A stretch of DNA of 64,000 nucleotides from CAUYUA01 sp963575675. GTDB taxonomy: Bacteria; Pseudomonadota; Alphaproteobacteria; Azospirillales; Azospirillaceae. Position numbers and translations under genes: made by a program. The notes beneath the pieces are model-generated. The model saw only the letters and a program-made list of their open reading frames with translations. It had not been told where the DNA came from and made no database searches. Shown one piece after another: positions 6,426 to 16,261 of this stretch; positions within the stretch are counted from its first letter, which is position 1; each line of letters opens with the position of its first letter. Location: assembly GCA_963575675.1 (NCBI GenBank), contig CAUYUA010000283.1:15700-79699 (forward strand), given 5' to 3'.

Positions 6426-8318
6426 CTAAAACGTCAACGACAGTGGGCGAGCCGCAGCGGGTTTGATTTCCTCTGGAGCAATTGCCGCGCCATTGAGGTA
6501 ATCAACGCCGTTTTCTTGGATAATGCGGGCGACGCTTGGATGAGCGACTCCGAATATTTGCAGGCGCAGACTTTTTGCGCGGGCGGCGCGGAGCATCGGG
6601 ATAACTGTTGCGCTGAATTTTTGAGGCGATGACGCTAGTTCTTTGTGCTCTTCCAAGTCGATGCTGACGATTGAGATACGATGGCGAGTCAAAACGTCGA
6701 ACTGAGAGAAGGTTGGCGGCACACGCACGGTGGTGACGCGGCAGAAGGGTTGCAAAGCAGAGAGTCCTTCTCCGAGATGCGCCAAATACACCGGATTAGC
6801 AATGTCGGCGATTTCGATCATCAGGTACTTGCGCATGTCCACAGACAGTTCCCGGCAGGCGTCCACCAAGCGCGCGCCACTGTGCGACAAAAGAGATTGC
6901 AGACGGATGGGGACGCCGATCAAAACCATTTGGTGGTTTTCAACTAAAAGTCTCAAGTGGTGCAATGCGCGGTTGAGAACGCGCCGGTCGATTTCAAAAG
7001 TGCAGGGAGAGTCTTGTTTGACATAGGCGGCGTTTCCGACGGACATTCTGTTTTCAATGTCAAGTCGCATCGCTTTTGCATAGTATATTGCAAGAATTTG
7101 TCGCGACGCCATCCACACCGGCTGCCAGCGAACGCCGACTTCGCCGATCTTGGTTTGGATTTCAGAGTCGGCGTTGGAGCCGCGCGGTTGTGGAGAAATA
7201 TTTTCCGTTTTGGTTAGAAATTCTCCGGCTTTCGCTAAAAAGTTGTCATATCCGGGAGGAATCGGTGGAAGGCCGCTGATGGGAGCGACAAATGTTTCAA
7301 CCGTGTGGGTTTCAAGAATTCCCAATTCGCCCAATAAGCGCTCTTGAATGGCGCGGGCGATTGCGATGGTTTTAAGACGCGCTTCTTCTTCATCCAGTTG
7401 GGGGAACAGCAAGAGGTAACTGTCATCGTCGACCGGCGCGAAGACGTCGGAAGGAGATGTGCGGCGGCGGATTTCGCTTTCGGCGATAGAGCGCGCCTTT
7501 CCGGCAATCAACATCCATCTTTCGCCGAATTGATCGCGGATTTCGTTAAGGTTCAAAAATTGAGTTTTTCCCGCGACGCCCTTTCGTTCGCTGAGAATAT
7601 TGGACATTTCCGCCAAACGCGGAGCCGGGACGGGCGGAGCCAAGGCGGTTGTGAACTCGGCGGAGGCCGCGGCATTTTCGCCTTTGTTCAGACTGACGCG
7701 CAGGCTGGAGATTTTTTGCTCTAAAGAGCCGGAATCGTCGATATCGAGTGTTTTGGTTTTGCTGACGAAGCTTCGCACCCAATGGCGGTCGCCTACGCCC
7801 AGGTCGCCCATCAGAGTTTGGAGTATTTCATATCCGATTGCTGTGGATTTCAGGCGCCCCTGCTCTTCGTTGAGACCCGCAAACATGATGACGTATCCGT
7901 CTTGTCCATCGCGGAAGAACAGATCGTCCGGCGCCAATCGACGTTCGATCACGCGCGTGGCTATATTTTGGGCTTTGTCGTATATTTCTTGCCAACGGTC
8001 GCCGACTTTTTCCTTTATTTGCTCTAAATCTAGGTATTGAATGGCGGCGGCGACTGCGCCTTTGGCGATCAGGTCGGACATTTGCGATTCCAGGCGCGCC
8101 CAGCCTCCGAGATCGGCTTCCGAGGCTCCGGAAGGTTGAGGCGGAGAATCTATTAAATTTTTTTCTAATTTTGCTTGAATTTTCTTTAAATCTTCTTCAT
8201 CTTTTTGTATTTTTTCTTCGGGGAGCTTATTTTGCTCTGGAATGTTTTTGTGAGGTTCAGGAACGTAAAGAGCTTCGCGCAACCAACCAAACAAACCGCC
8301 TTTATTTTCTTTTGCCAT
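6426..8318 (-). CDS. Cytoplasmic protein resembling a degenerate GGDEF/GGDEF/EAL protein
   Basis: The 630-residue product has no signal peptide or membrane segment. After a Lys/Glu-rich lead (residues 1-60) there are two related modules. The first contains YLDLEQIKEKVGDRWQEIYD then a block with DDLFFRDGQDGYVIMF. The second contains FLNLNEIRDQFGERW then SDVFAPVDDDSYLLLFP. This layout is like GGDEF domains whose catalytic motif is lost. The C-terminal 220 residues end DYLNGAAIAPEEIKP and recall an EAL barrel, also without the catalytic residues. A signalling or scaffold role without c-di-GMP catalysis is inference. AAGGAT precedes the ATG. It is divergent from the dinG-like gene. Confidence 0.6.
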   Translation of the reverse strand: MAKENKGGLFGWLREALYVPEPHKNIPEQNKLPEEKIQKDEEDLKKIQAKLEKNLIDSPPQPSGASEADLGGWARLESQMSDLIAKGAVAAAIQYLDLEQIKEKVGDRWQEIYDKAQNIATRVIERRLAPDDLFFRDGQDGYVIMFAGLNEEQGRLKSTAIGYEILQTLMGDLGVGDRHWVRSFVSKTKTLDIDDSGSLEQKISSLRVSLNKGENAAASAEFTTALAPPVPAPRLAEMSNILSERKGVAGKTQFLNLNEIRDQFGERWMLIAGKARSIAESEIRRRTSPSDVFAPVDDDSYLLLFPQLDEEEARLKTIAIARAIQERLLGELGILETHTVETFVAPISGLPPIPPGYDNFLAKAGEFLTKTENISPQPRGSNADSEIQTKIGEVGVRWQPVWMASRQILAIYYAKAMRLDIENRMSVGNAAYVKQDSPCTFEIDRRVLNRALHHLRLLVENHQMVLIGVPIRLQSLLSHSGARLVDACRELSVDMRKYLMIEIADIANPVYLAHLGEGLSALQPFCRVTTVRVPPTFSQFDVLTRHRISIVSIDLEEHKELASSPQKFSATVIPMLRAARAKSLRLQIFGVAHPSVARIIQENGVDYLNGAAIAPEEIKPAAARPLSLTF

Positions 8319-8677
8319 TTTATATCCTTATAGGCAATGGAGTGAACTATATGGCCCATGATATCATTTTTTTGTTTTTCCAACAATAAGACAAAGAGTT
8401 GTTTTTTAGAGACGATCTAGAAAAATTACTCGTTTGAGATTAAATAAAAATTAGATCGGACTGGAGACTGTGCTCTTCGTCGTTGGGGACATGGATAAAA
8501 CTCCTTCTTGCCCCGAGAGAGAGGGGAATGTTTCCGGCGACTAAGAATGCGGTCTCTATATCTGTATAATATTTTATTTAAGAAGAGATGGAAGATGTTC
8601 GTATTCATTTCGTAGATGACTTCCAAATTACGTCTGATATTATCGCCGTCTGTTCTCTTTCCGGATAATTTTTTGAG
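8319..8677. other. Divergent intergenic region with degenerate palindromic repeat
   Basis: This gap separates two divergent genes and should hold both promoters. Positions about 8448-8575 look like a worn copy of the long palindromic repeat family: GGAGACTGTGCTC on the left and a diverged complement on the right. No gene is supported. Confidence 0.35.
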
Positions 8678-11503
8678 ATGGAAAACAAAAAAGACATTCA
8701 TGATGTTGATGGCAAGGCTGTGAATTCCGAGATAAAGGTGATGATTCCGGATGTTTCCGCCTTGGTTGTCGGTGCTTTGGAGGCGGTTTTGGTAAGTCCT
8801 CAAAGTCTTTATACTCAACCCGAATATCTAAGCTTTGAGCAAATCTCAAAGCGGATAAAATCGGAAATTTTTATGGTGTGTCATGGACGGGCGATAAGTC
8901 GACGTTTGAAAATACGCGAATTTCAAGCCTTTGATGTTTTGGAGCTGTTTAGTTTTGTTTTTCCGGCGCGGCCTTGTCAGCCGACGCCGCGTGGCTTGGC
9001 GGCGGCGTTGAATTTGCCGGAACCCAAAAGTCTGGCGCAGGAAGCTCAGATATTGCCGTTGGCGGTTTCGGCGTTGCTGAATGCTCTTTATGATTCAACG
9101 TGCGAGGAAAAGTCGGATCCACATGGCATTGCTCAATTCTTGGTGCGTTATCGTTGGCCGTGGGCGCTTTTTGTAATTGAGGCGTTGAGGTCGGGAGCGG
9201 AAAAACGTGGAGGCGCACAATTTCCGACCTATCAATTCGATGCTCAAGCGTTGGAGGTGTGGAAGAAACTTCAAGAATATTCCGAATACGCGCCGGATCC
9301 GTCTTTGACGGAAATCCCGGTGGAGCCGATAGAAACTCGAAGGCGTTTGGCCGAGATGTTGGCGGCGTGTGTTCAAGGAAAAGTAGTGGAGCCTCGACCG
9401 CAACAGGCGGATTACGCGAGCGCCGTCAGTCAGGGATTCCAACAGAGAACGGCGTCCGGAGACCCGCAATTCGTTTTGGCGGAGGCCGGAACCGGCGTCG
9501 GAAAGACTCTGGGGTATTTGGCTTCGGCTAGTTTATGGGCGGAAAAAAATCGGCGTCCTGTGTGGATTTCTACATTTACACGGAATCTTCAAAACCAGAT
9601 TGATGGAGAACTCGATCGGCTTTACACCGATCCAGAGACCAAAGCGCGGCGCGTGGTGTTGCGCAAGGGGCGTGAAAATTATCTATGCTTGCTTAACTTT
9701 CAAGACGCCGTGTATCAAATAGGGCTTTTGGGACAAGATGCGGTAATGATCGCTCTGATGGCGCGCTGGGTGGCGGCGACGCGGGACGGCGATTTGGTCG
9801 GGGGAGATTTTCCCGGATGGTTGGTTGATTTGTTAGGCGGGCCGCGTGTCTTGAGCGTTGCTGATCGGCGTGGAGAATGTATTTTCTCTGGCTGTCCGTA
9901 CTACAACCGTTGTTTTATCGAGCGCAGCGTGCGCCGCGCGCGTCGCGCCGATATCGTCATTGCAAATCATGCTTTAGTGATGATTCAGGCGTCGAACGGC
10001 GGGGATGATCTTTGGACTCCGGCGCGGTACGTTTTTGATGAGGGTCACCATGTCTTTGACGCGGCGGACAGCACTTTTTCCGAGCATTTGAGTGGTCAAG
10101 AAACCGCCGAGTTGCGACGATGGTTGTTGGGGAACGAAGGCGAGAAAAAAGGCCGCGCCCGTGGATTGCATAGTCGCATGTCCGAGTTGATTGGAAGCGA
10201 TCGAGAATTATCGGCTCTTCTTGAAGAGATTGTGGAATCCGTTCGTCTTCTTCCTTCCAATTCATGGATGTTGCGTTTGACGGGGGAGAACCCCCAAGGT
10301 TGCGCGGAAGAGTTTTTTTCCTTGGTTCGATCTCATGTTCTAAATTCCTCTGACAAAGGGGATGCGTATTACAGTGTTGAATCTGAAACAGGGAAATTTG
10401 GAAGAACATTTTTGTCGGTCGTTTCTTCATTTGATCAAGGATTAGAAAGAATTTTCAATCCTATGAAGAAAATGGTCTCTATTCTATGTCAAAAGTTGGA
10501 AGATGAAGAATCCGGTTTTAATCAAGAGCAAAAACGCCAAATTGATTTCTTGATTCGCAGCATGGAGCGTCGAGGATTGCAGACTCTGACCGCTTGGCGC
10601 GCAATGTTGCAGTCTCTGAAGCAAGACGCGCCGCTGGCTTCGGATGTGGTCGATTGGTTTAGGATTGAGCGCTCCAATGGCCGAGAGGTTGACGTTGGCA
10701 TGTTTCGGCATTACGTGGACCCAACCGCGCCGTTTGTTGAAGCTGTGGTTCGTTCTGCGCAAGGCGTGGTGATTACGTCGGCCACGTTGACCGATGGCGG
10801 CGCTGATGATTGGAGTGTCGCAGAGCAACGTAGCGGCGCTATTCACTTAAAACAATCTGCATTTCGCGCGCGGGTTCCTTCTCCTTTTGATTATGCATCC
10901 CGCACGCGCGTGTTGATTGTGTCTGACATCAACAAGAGCAACATTGTTGATGTGTCGGAGGCGTATCGGAAGTTGTTTCTTGCCGCCGGAGGGGGTGGTT
11001 TGGGGTTGTTTACGGCAATCAATCGGTTGAAGTCGGTGCATGAGCGGATTGTGGGGCCGCTTGATGAGAGTGGATTGCCGTTGTATGCGCAACATGTTGA
11101 TGGGTTGGATGTTGCGACTTTGATCGATATTTTCCGCGCCGAGGAGCACGCTTGTCTTTTGGGAACTGATGCGGTGCGCGATGGTGTTGATGTTCCGGGG
11201 CGATCGTTGCGTTTGATTGTGTTTGATCGCGTGCCGTGGCCGCGTCCTAATCTGTTGCATCGGGCGCGTCGTAAGCGGTTTGGAGGGCGACGGTATGACG
11301 AAATGATTACAAGGCTACGCTTGAAACAGGCGTTTGGGCGTTTGATTCGTCGAGCGGATGATGTGGGTGTGTTTGTGTTGTTGGATCCGAGTTTTTCGGA
11401 TCATTTGAATCTTGCTTTTCCAGAGGGGGTGACGCCTCGATATGTGGGTTTGTCTGAAGCTGTTCGCATTACGCAAGATTTTTTAAAGAAGGCTGAAGTT
11501 TAG
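8678..11503 (+). CDS. DinG-family ATP-dependent DNA helicase (XPD-like, Fe-S)
   Basis: This superfamily 2 helicase of the DinG/XPD type has 941 residues. Walker A is EAGTGVGKTLGY near residues 268-279 and the Walker B box is DEGHH near residue 453. Between them lie cysteines spaced like an iron-sulfur domain (one near residue 337, then C-x4-C-x5-C near 400-412). The C-terminal motif V/VI region reads DAVRDGVDVPG and QAFGRLIRR. DinG enzymes unwind R-loops and D-loops with 5'-3' polarity. The N-terminal 250 residues are not a known nuclease domain as far as I can see. The ribosome site is weak (GAG 5-7 bases before the ATG). Confidence 0.88.
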   Translation: MENKKDIHDVDGKAVNSEIKVMIPDVSALVVGALEAVLVSPQSLYTQPEYLSFEQISKRIKSEIFMVCHGRAISRRLKIREFQAFDVLELFSFVFPARPCQPTPRGLAAALNLPEPKSLAQEAQILPLAVSALLNALYDSTCEEKSDPHGIAQFLVRYRWPWALFVIEALRSGAEKRGGAQFPTYQFDAQALEVWKKLQEYSEYAPDPSLTEIPVEPIETRRRLAEMLAACVQGKVVEPRPQQADYASAVSQGFQQRTASGDPQFVLAEAGTGVGKTLGYLASASLWAEKNRRPVWISTFTRNLQNQIDGELDRLYTDPETKARRVVLRKGRENYLCLLNFQDAVYQIGLLGQDAVMIALMARWVAATRDGDLVGGDFPGWLVDLLGGPRVLSVADRRGECIFSGCPYYNRCFIERSVRRARRADIVIANHALVMIQASNGGDDLWTPARYVFDEGHHVFDAADSTFSEHLSGQETAELRRWLLGNEGEKKGRARGLHSRMSELIGSDRELSALLEEIVESVRLLPSNSWMLRLTGENPQGCAEEFFSLVRSHVLNSSDKGDAYYSVESETGKFGRTFLSVVSSFDQGLERIFNPMKKMVSILCQKLEDEESGFNQEQKRQIDFLIRSMERRGLQTLTAWRAMLQSLKQDAPLASDVVDWFRIERSNGREVDVGMFRHYVDPTAPFVEAVVRSAQGVVITSATLTDGGADDWSVAEQRSGAIHLKQSAFRARVPSPFDYASRTRVLIVSDINKSNIVDVSEAYRKLFLAAGGGGLGLFTAINRLKSVHERIVGPLDESGLPLYAQHVDGLDVATLIDIFRAEEHACLLGTDAVRDGVDVPGRSLRLIVFDRVPWPRPNLLHRARRKRFGGRRYDEMITRLRLKQAFGRLIRRADDVGVFVLLDPSFSDHLNLAFPEGVTPRYVGLSEAVRITQDFLKKAEV

Positions 11504-11547
11504 ATCGGTGTTTCTTTGTTTCGGCCTTTTGTCGTTTACTATGGTTT

Positions 11548-11750
11548 CTTACGGCTTCACCGGATTGAAAAGGTCCACTCACTTTTGGATTGTCGTAGAA
11601 CTCCAAGTTATGGTTTCCAAAGGCCTCCCGGCCTTTGGCGGGTCCAGGGCGGAGCCCTGGCCTTTTTCTTGGCTTCTCTTTTTCTTGGCTTCTTTGGCTC
11701 CTTAGGTTCCTTTCTTGATCTTTTTTCGGATTTTCGAGTGAACGGAGTAT
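11548..11750 (+). repeat. Dispersed two-hairpin repeat, copy 1
   Basis: The core holds AAAGGCCTCCCGGCCTTT and CCAGGGCGGAGCCCTGG, two near-perfect palindromes. They are preceded by a conserved lead (CACCGGATTGAAAAGGTCC) and followed by the tail GTGAACGGAGTAT. The tail supplies the GGAG ribosome site of queC. Confidence 0.8.
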
Positions 11751-11756
11751 AACAAA

Positions 11757-12482
11757 GTGACGAGTGAAACTCCATCTGAACGCGCGTTGGTGTTATTTTC
11801 GGGTGGGCAAGATTCCACGGTGTGTTTGGCGTGGGCGTTGGATCGTTATTCTGTGGTTGAGACTGTGGGATTTGATTACGGACAGCGTCATAGAGTTGAG
11901 TTGGCGTGTCGGCAAGAGGTGTTGTCGGCGTTGCGACGGGAGTTTCCGGCGTGGGACGCGCGGTTGGGTGTGGATCATCAGATTGATCTGACGTTGTTGA
12001 GCGCGTTGAATGAGACGTCGTTGACGCGCGCGGTGGAGATTGCTTTAACCGAAGATGGTTTGCCGACGACGTTTGTTCCCGGGCGGAATATTATGTTTTT
12101 GACGATAGCGGCGGCATTGGCGTTTCGGCGGAATTTGGGGCGGATTGTTGGGGGGATGTGTGAGACCGACTTTTCGGGGTATCCGGATTGTCGGGATGAT
12201 TCAATTAAGGCATTACAGGTAGCGTTGAATTTGGGAATGAATCGGCGTTTTGTGTTGGAGACGCCGTTGATGTGGTTGACGAAGGCGGAGACTTGGGGGG
12301 TTTCGGAGAAACTCGGGGGCGAGGCGCTGGTTTCGGTGATTCGAGATTTAACGCATACGTGTTATTTGGGGGATCGGTCGATTCGGCATGTGTGGGGATA
12401 CGGATGTGGGGATTGTCCGGCGTGTTGTTTGCGAGCGGCGGGATATCGAGCTTGGCAAGGCGGTTTGACGTCGGAATCGTAA
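11757..12482 (+). CDS. queC: 7-cyano-7-deazaguanine synthase
   Basis: QueC converts 7-carboxy-7-deazaguanine to preQ0 with ATP and ammonia, a step in queuosine tRNA modification. The 241-residue protein has the PP-loop SGGQDSTVC near residues 15-23, the [11 protein letters not shown] segment, and a C-terminal zinc motif [14 protein letters not shown]. The start is GTG at 11757, with CGGAG nine bases upstream lying inside the tail of a dispersed repeat. No other queuosine genes are adjacent. Confidence 0.95.
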   Translation: MTSETPSERALVLFSGGQDSTVCLAWALDRYSVVETVGFDYGQRHRVELACRQEVLSALRREFPAWDARLGVDHQIDLTLLSALNETSLTRAVEIALTEDGLPTTFVPGRNIMFLTIAAALAFRRNLGRIVGGMCETDFSGYPDCRDDSIKALQVALNLGMNRRFVLETPLMWLTKAETWGVSEKLGGEALVSVIRDLTHTCYLGDRSIRHVWGYGCGDCPACCLRAAGYRAWQGGLTSES

Positions 12483-12524
12483 AGTTAAAAAATTAAAAGA
12501 GTCCGGAACAATGGACAATTTACG

Positions 12525-12615
12525 TGGAGGATCGCTTTGCGAACAAGCGGGGGGGAGGCGTCCTCCTCCCTTATGATCCCCGGCGTCCAGGGACGCAGTC
12601 CCTGGACCCATCTGA
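12525..12615. repeat. Palindromic repeat with terminator-like hairpin between queC and nnr
   Basis: CGTCCAGGGAC and GTCCCTGGAC pair at 12594-12608, and the preceding GGGGGGAGGCGTCCTCCTCCC segment forms a second stem. The element sits between convergent genes. It is one of the dispersed GGTCCAGG-family palindromes and probably ends transcripts from both sides. Confidence 0.6.
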
Positions 12616-12661
12616 GTTTTATTTGGGTTTTTATTTAAAAATTTGAAGAAAATTGAGAATC

Positions 12662-14197
12662 TTAATTTGCTTCCAAGTGTAAAGCCGTCGTTTCTTCTTC
12701 CAGACTATAGCGTGTTTTCGGCTTATATCGATCGCGCAGATGACGCAGAATATTCGGCAACGCTTCTGGCAAATCTTCCGCCATCAACCCAACGCCGAGA
12801 CTTTTTCCCGCCGCTCCATGCAGCCAAGTTGCTGCACATGCCGCCAAACCAACACTCATCCCCTGAACAATCAATCCCAATGTCATGCCCGCCAAAACAT
12901 CTCCTGATCCGGCTGTCGCCAATTCCGGAGGCGCATTTCCGTTGATCACCACGCGCCCGTCATGAGACGCAATCACCGTGTCGGCCCCTTTGTTCAACAC
13001 CATCGCTCCCGCGCGTTGCGCCGCTTCTCTTGTGCGCGAGACTTTGTTTCCTGTTATGTCACCGAACAGACGCTGGAATTCTCCGGTGTGAGGCGTCAAA
13101 AGGCATCGTTGCGTCATCCACTCAAACAACATCGATGGACGATCGGAGAAGCTGGTCAAGGCGTCCGCGTCAAGCACGCAAGGGCGCCCAGAGCTTAACG
13201 CGGCCAAGACGCGGCTTCGTGTTTCTGCGGAAACGCCTGCTCCGGGGCCGATGAGCACTCCATTTCGACGGGAGTCCGTCAAGAATTCGGAGAACTCCAT
13301 GTCGTTGGCGATCGGCTCGACCAAAATCGAGGTCAACGCAATGGCGTAAATGGCGAAGCTGTCTTGTGGGCAAGCAATCGTGGTCAATCCGGCGCCGATT
13401 CGCATTGCGGCGCGAGCGGCCAATCGTGCGGCTCCGGTCATGACGCCGCCGCCCCAGATCACGGCGTGGCCGCGTTTGTATTTGTGATTTTCAGGTCGAG
13501 CCCAAGGGAAACTCGGCAGCCAGAGGCTTGGGTGGTTTTCGTAGACGGTTGGACGAATTTCGTCGAGAACTTGGTCGGGAATGCCGATGTTGACGACGAC
13601 GGTTTCGCCGCACAGAGTTTTTCCGGGCAACAGCATGTGGCCGGGTTTCTTACGGAAGAAAGTGACCGTGAGGACGGCAGGCGCTGCGGCTCCTCTGATT
13701 TCGCCGGTGTCGCCATCGACGCCGCTTGGGACGTCGACGGCGACTACGATCAGTCGGCGCGCGGCGATGTGTCCGATGATGTGGCGGGCGGTTCCTTCGA
13801 GTGGTCTGGAGAGACCGGCGCCGAACATGGCGTCGACGACCAAAGGAGACCCTTGAAGCATATCGATGGATGCGGGTTCTATGGGTTCTGACCATCGGGC
13901 GGCCATGTGGGCGGCGTCGCCTTTAAGAGCGTCAACAGAGCCCAATAAGCCGAGGCGCACCGACGACCATCCTGCTTCGCTGAGGCAACGAGCGATGACG
14001 AATCCGTCTCCGCCGTTGTTTCCGGGGCCGCAGAAGACGACGGCGGGACGTTTGCTCCATCGCGCCATAATCTCTTTGGCGACGGCGGTTCCTGCGTTTT
14101 CCATGAGTTGTTCGCTAGGAACGCCGTTCTCTATGGCTAGAGAGTCGGCGCGGGCCATTTCGGCCACTGTAAGGAGTTCATGTCCTATTGACGCCAT
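12662..14197 (-). CDS. nnr: Bifunctional NAD(P)H-hydrate epimerase / ADP-dependent dehydratase
   Basis: This enzyme repairs hydrated NAD(P)H: the N-terminal YjeF_N domain (about residues 1-215) interconverts the R and S epimers and the C-terminal carbohydrate-kinase-like domain (about 230-490) dehydrates the S form using ADP. Visible motifs are PEQLMENAG-like SEQLMENAG near residue 28, GPGNNGGDGFVIAR near 57-70, and in the C-domain PHTGEFQRLFG and ATAGSGDVLAGM. The length of 511 is typical for the fused form. The gene lies 82 bp after the papain-like gene on the same strand. It is not obviously linked to its neighbours in function. Confidence 0.95.
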   Translation of the reverse strand: MASIGHELLTVAEMARADSLAIENGVPSEQLMENAGTAVAKEIMARWSKRPAVVFCGPGNNGGDGFVIARCLSEAGWSSVRLGLLGSVDALKGDAAHMAARWSEPIEPASIDMLQGSPLVVDAMFGAGLSRPLEGTARHIIGHIAARRLIVVAVDVPSGVDGDTGEIRGAAAPAVLTVTFFRKKPGHMLLPGKTLCGETVVVNIGIPDQVLDEIRPTVYENHPSLWLPSFPWARPENHKYKRGHAVIWGGGVMTGAARLAARAAMRIGAGLTTIACPQDSFAIYAIALTSILVEPIANDMEFSEFLTDSRRNGVLIGPGAGVSAETRSRVLAALSSGRPCVLDADALTSFSDRPSMLFEWMTQRCLLTPHTGEFQRLFGDITGNKVSRTREAAQRAGAMVLNKGADTVIASHDGRVVINGNAPPELATAGSGDVLAGMTLGLIVQGMSVGLAACAATWLHGAAGKSLGVGLMAEDLPEALPNILRHLRDRYKPKTRYSLEEETTALHLEAN

Positions 14198-14279
14198 GGC
14201 GCGAATCCCAATCAGAAAAGTGAGTTTAGAACTTTATTCGGCAGGCGGATGTGTCATTTGGGAGTCTCTGTTTAATTCA

Positions 14280-16202
14280 CTAATGAGGGCGAGTGCTCAA
14301 ACGAAGATAGGTTGCCGCACTATTGCCTTGAGACGCTAAAGCCATACGGAATTGGGAAAGAAAAGCTCTCTCCGTCATGGACGTCGGCGCCCGTCCGTTG
14401 AATAAAGGCTTCAGAGACGCCACAGCCAAGATCATTTCTTCACCGAAGGGCGGGGTGATTGTGAAATACGATCCATCTTCCGAGTCGCCGATCGTCATCT
14501 GTGTTTTCGCCGGCAAAGATTCTTTTTCATCGGCGTGCAAAAAGACGGCTTCTCCGTTGGTTTGCAAGTAGACCACATAAAGAAAGCTGGGAAAATTAGG
14601 CGCGCGGACGACGAACCGCAAGCGATCTCCGGCGCGCATGACCACGGGTTCGGAGTTTCCGGCGCCGATCATTTTAATGGCCAAGCCGGAGGGGCGCGAC
14701 AAGGGCTCGACCAAGGTGAGCGCGGCTTCGCACTGAGGCCAAGGCAGAACATTGACGCGCAATAAGGGGTGATTGTTGGAAGCTCCGACGCCGCGCGTGG
14801 AGAGGTTTTCAATCGCTTCCGCCAGGCGGTTGCGGTCTTCTTGCGAGGCGACGAACCCGGAAATTACGGGTTTCTCAGCGTTGTCAATGGCGCTTTCCAG
14901 CTTGGCGCAGGCGAATCTATCGAAGAGTTCCCGCAAGCGCTCATTCGGGGCGCCTGGGCGCGGCGTTTCCTGCTGTTGAGGCGACTCGGTCTGACGAGGG
15001 CGAGTGGGCCAAACGGCGGAAGGGGGCGGCGAGTCGGCGTTTTGGCGCGGATGTGGATTTTGTGGGCGTGGCGGGGTGTTCTGAGGCGTTGTGCTGTCGG
15101 GCCAAATCGAATTGCCGTTTGCGTTCGGGCTTGGCGCGTCCGGGGTGGGGGAGACGTTTAATCTGGGGCGAATCGGGACCGTGTTGTTGGAGACGGGGCT
15201 GTTTGGGTTTTGATCGTTTTGACGCGGCCGAATCGGAATGTTCTGTTGATTGGGAGAATTGATTTGAGGCCAAACCGGGCCGTTGACGGCAGGGGGCGGA
15301 CGGACAATGTTTTGGTTTGGGCCTGGGCCGGGGATAGAAAGCGAGGGCAAGCCGGCGACTCGGGCGACGTAGGCCGAGCGGGTTCGCGCGCGGAAACTAT
15401 CGTATGAAATCCAGCCGAATCCTCGATCGCCCCAGCTTCGGCCCCAGGAATTGGCGACTTTGAAGGCGCGTCGCGGGTCGCTGTAGGCGGTCACGACCAT
15501 AGCGTGTCCTGAGCCGTCTTGGCCGAGGTCGTTGAAAATGTTTTCGCCGCGCAATTTGTGGAAGTCGTCGTTGACTTGCATGCCGAACACCACCGGGTCG
15601 CCGCGATAGATTTGGCCTTTCAGGTCGTCGAGGTTGTCGAGAGCGACGCGGCGCCATTCGCTGATTCGGAATCGACCGGCCTCTTGAGACACCATTGAAT
15701 CCGGAGTGCGGTTGCAGCTCTTGGGATCGTAGGGAAACAGCGTCAGAGGCGGAACGCCGGTTCGGACCAGGAGATCAAGCGCGTCAGAGATTCTGCTTCC
15801 GCCGTGGCAATCATTGCTGCGTTTGATTTGGTTGTATAAAAACGACGGACTCAGCATAATTGCTTGACTGTCGTCGAGAATCGGACGCAGCCTCTGAGAG
15901 CGGTTTTCATAATATCCGCGCATGGCGTATCCGACCGCCCAGCCGACGCACGAGCTTTGACTGCCTTGAGACCCTGGAGGCGGAAACCACGGCGTTAAAT
16001 CGGACTCCGGAGGCAAGAACGCGCGGTAGGCGGTGACGACGGGAAAGCTGCGGAGCGTTTCTTCCGATTCGAAATCGAGTCCCTGGCCGAAAGACTCGGA
16101 GGCTTCTTGCGCCGAGGCGGGAGCGACGTCAATCGACAAAGCCGTCGCGACTCGACCGAAGACGAGCAGCGCGGTGAGAAGCCGGAGGAGGAAGAGAATC
16201 AT
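14280..16202 (-). CDS. Secreted papain-like (C1) cysteine peptidase with proline-rich linker and DUF4384-like tail
   Basis: The 640-residue protein has an N-terminal signal-like segment (residues 1-32). A C1A peptidase fold follows, with Cys85 in QGSQSSCVGWAVGYA, His233 in GSGHAMVV and Asn251 in VANSWGRSWG, a complete catalytic set. Residues about 290-425 are a low-complexity Pro/Asn/Gln-rich linker. The C-terminal part (about 525-615) with GDRLRFVVRAPNFPSFLYVV resembles DUF4384, a domain seen on exported peptidases. It starts 59 bp after pspC, so it may belong to an envelope-stress unit. Substrate is unknown. Confidence 0.85.
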   Translation of the reverse strand: MILFLLRLLTALLVFGRVATALSIDVAPASAQEASESFGQGLDFESEETLRSFPVVTAYRAFLPPESDLTPWFPPPGSQGSQSSCVGWAVGYAMRGYYENRSQRLRPILDDSQAIMLSPSFLYNQIKRSNDCHGGSRISDALDLLVRTGVPPLTLFPYDPKSCNRTPDSMVSQEAGRFRISEWRRVALDNLDDLKGQIYRGDPVVFGMQVNDDFHKLRGENIFNDLGQDGSGHAMVVTAYSDPRRAFKVANSWGRSWGDRGFGWISYDSFRARTRSAYVARVAGLPSLSIPGPGPNQNIVRPPPAVNGPVWPQINSPNQQNIPIRPRQNDQNPNSPVSNNTVPIRPRLNVSPTPDAPSPNANGNSIWPDSTTPQNTPPRPQNPHPRQNADSPPPSAVWPTRPRQTESPQQQETPRPGAPNERLRELFDRFACAKLESAIDNAEKPVISGFVASQEDRNRLAEAIENLSTRGVGASNNHPLLRVNVLPWPQCEAALTLVEPLSRPSGLAIKMIGAGNSEPVVMRAGDRLRFVVRAPNFPSFLYVVYLQTNGEAVFLHADEKESLPAKTQMTIGDSEDGSYFTITPPFGEEMILAVASLKPLFNGRAPTSMTERAFLSQFRMALASQGNSAATYLRLSTRPH

Positions 16203-16261
16203 GAGCGCTAATCCGCCAGAGGACAGGGCTAAGGCCGATATTCTAACAAGACAGAGAGCGA

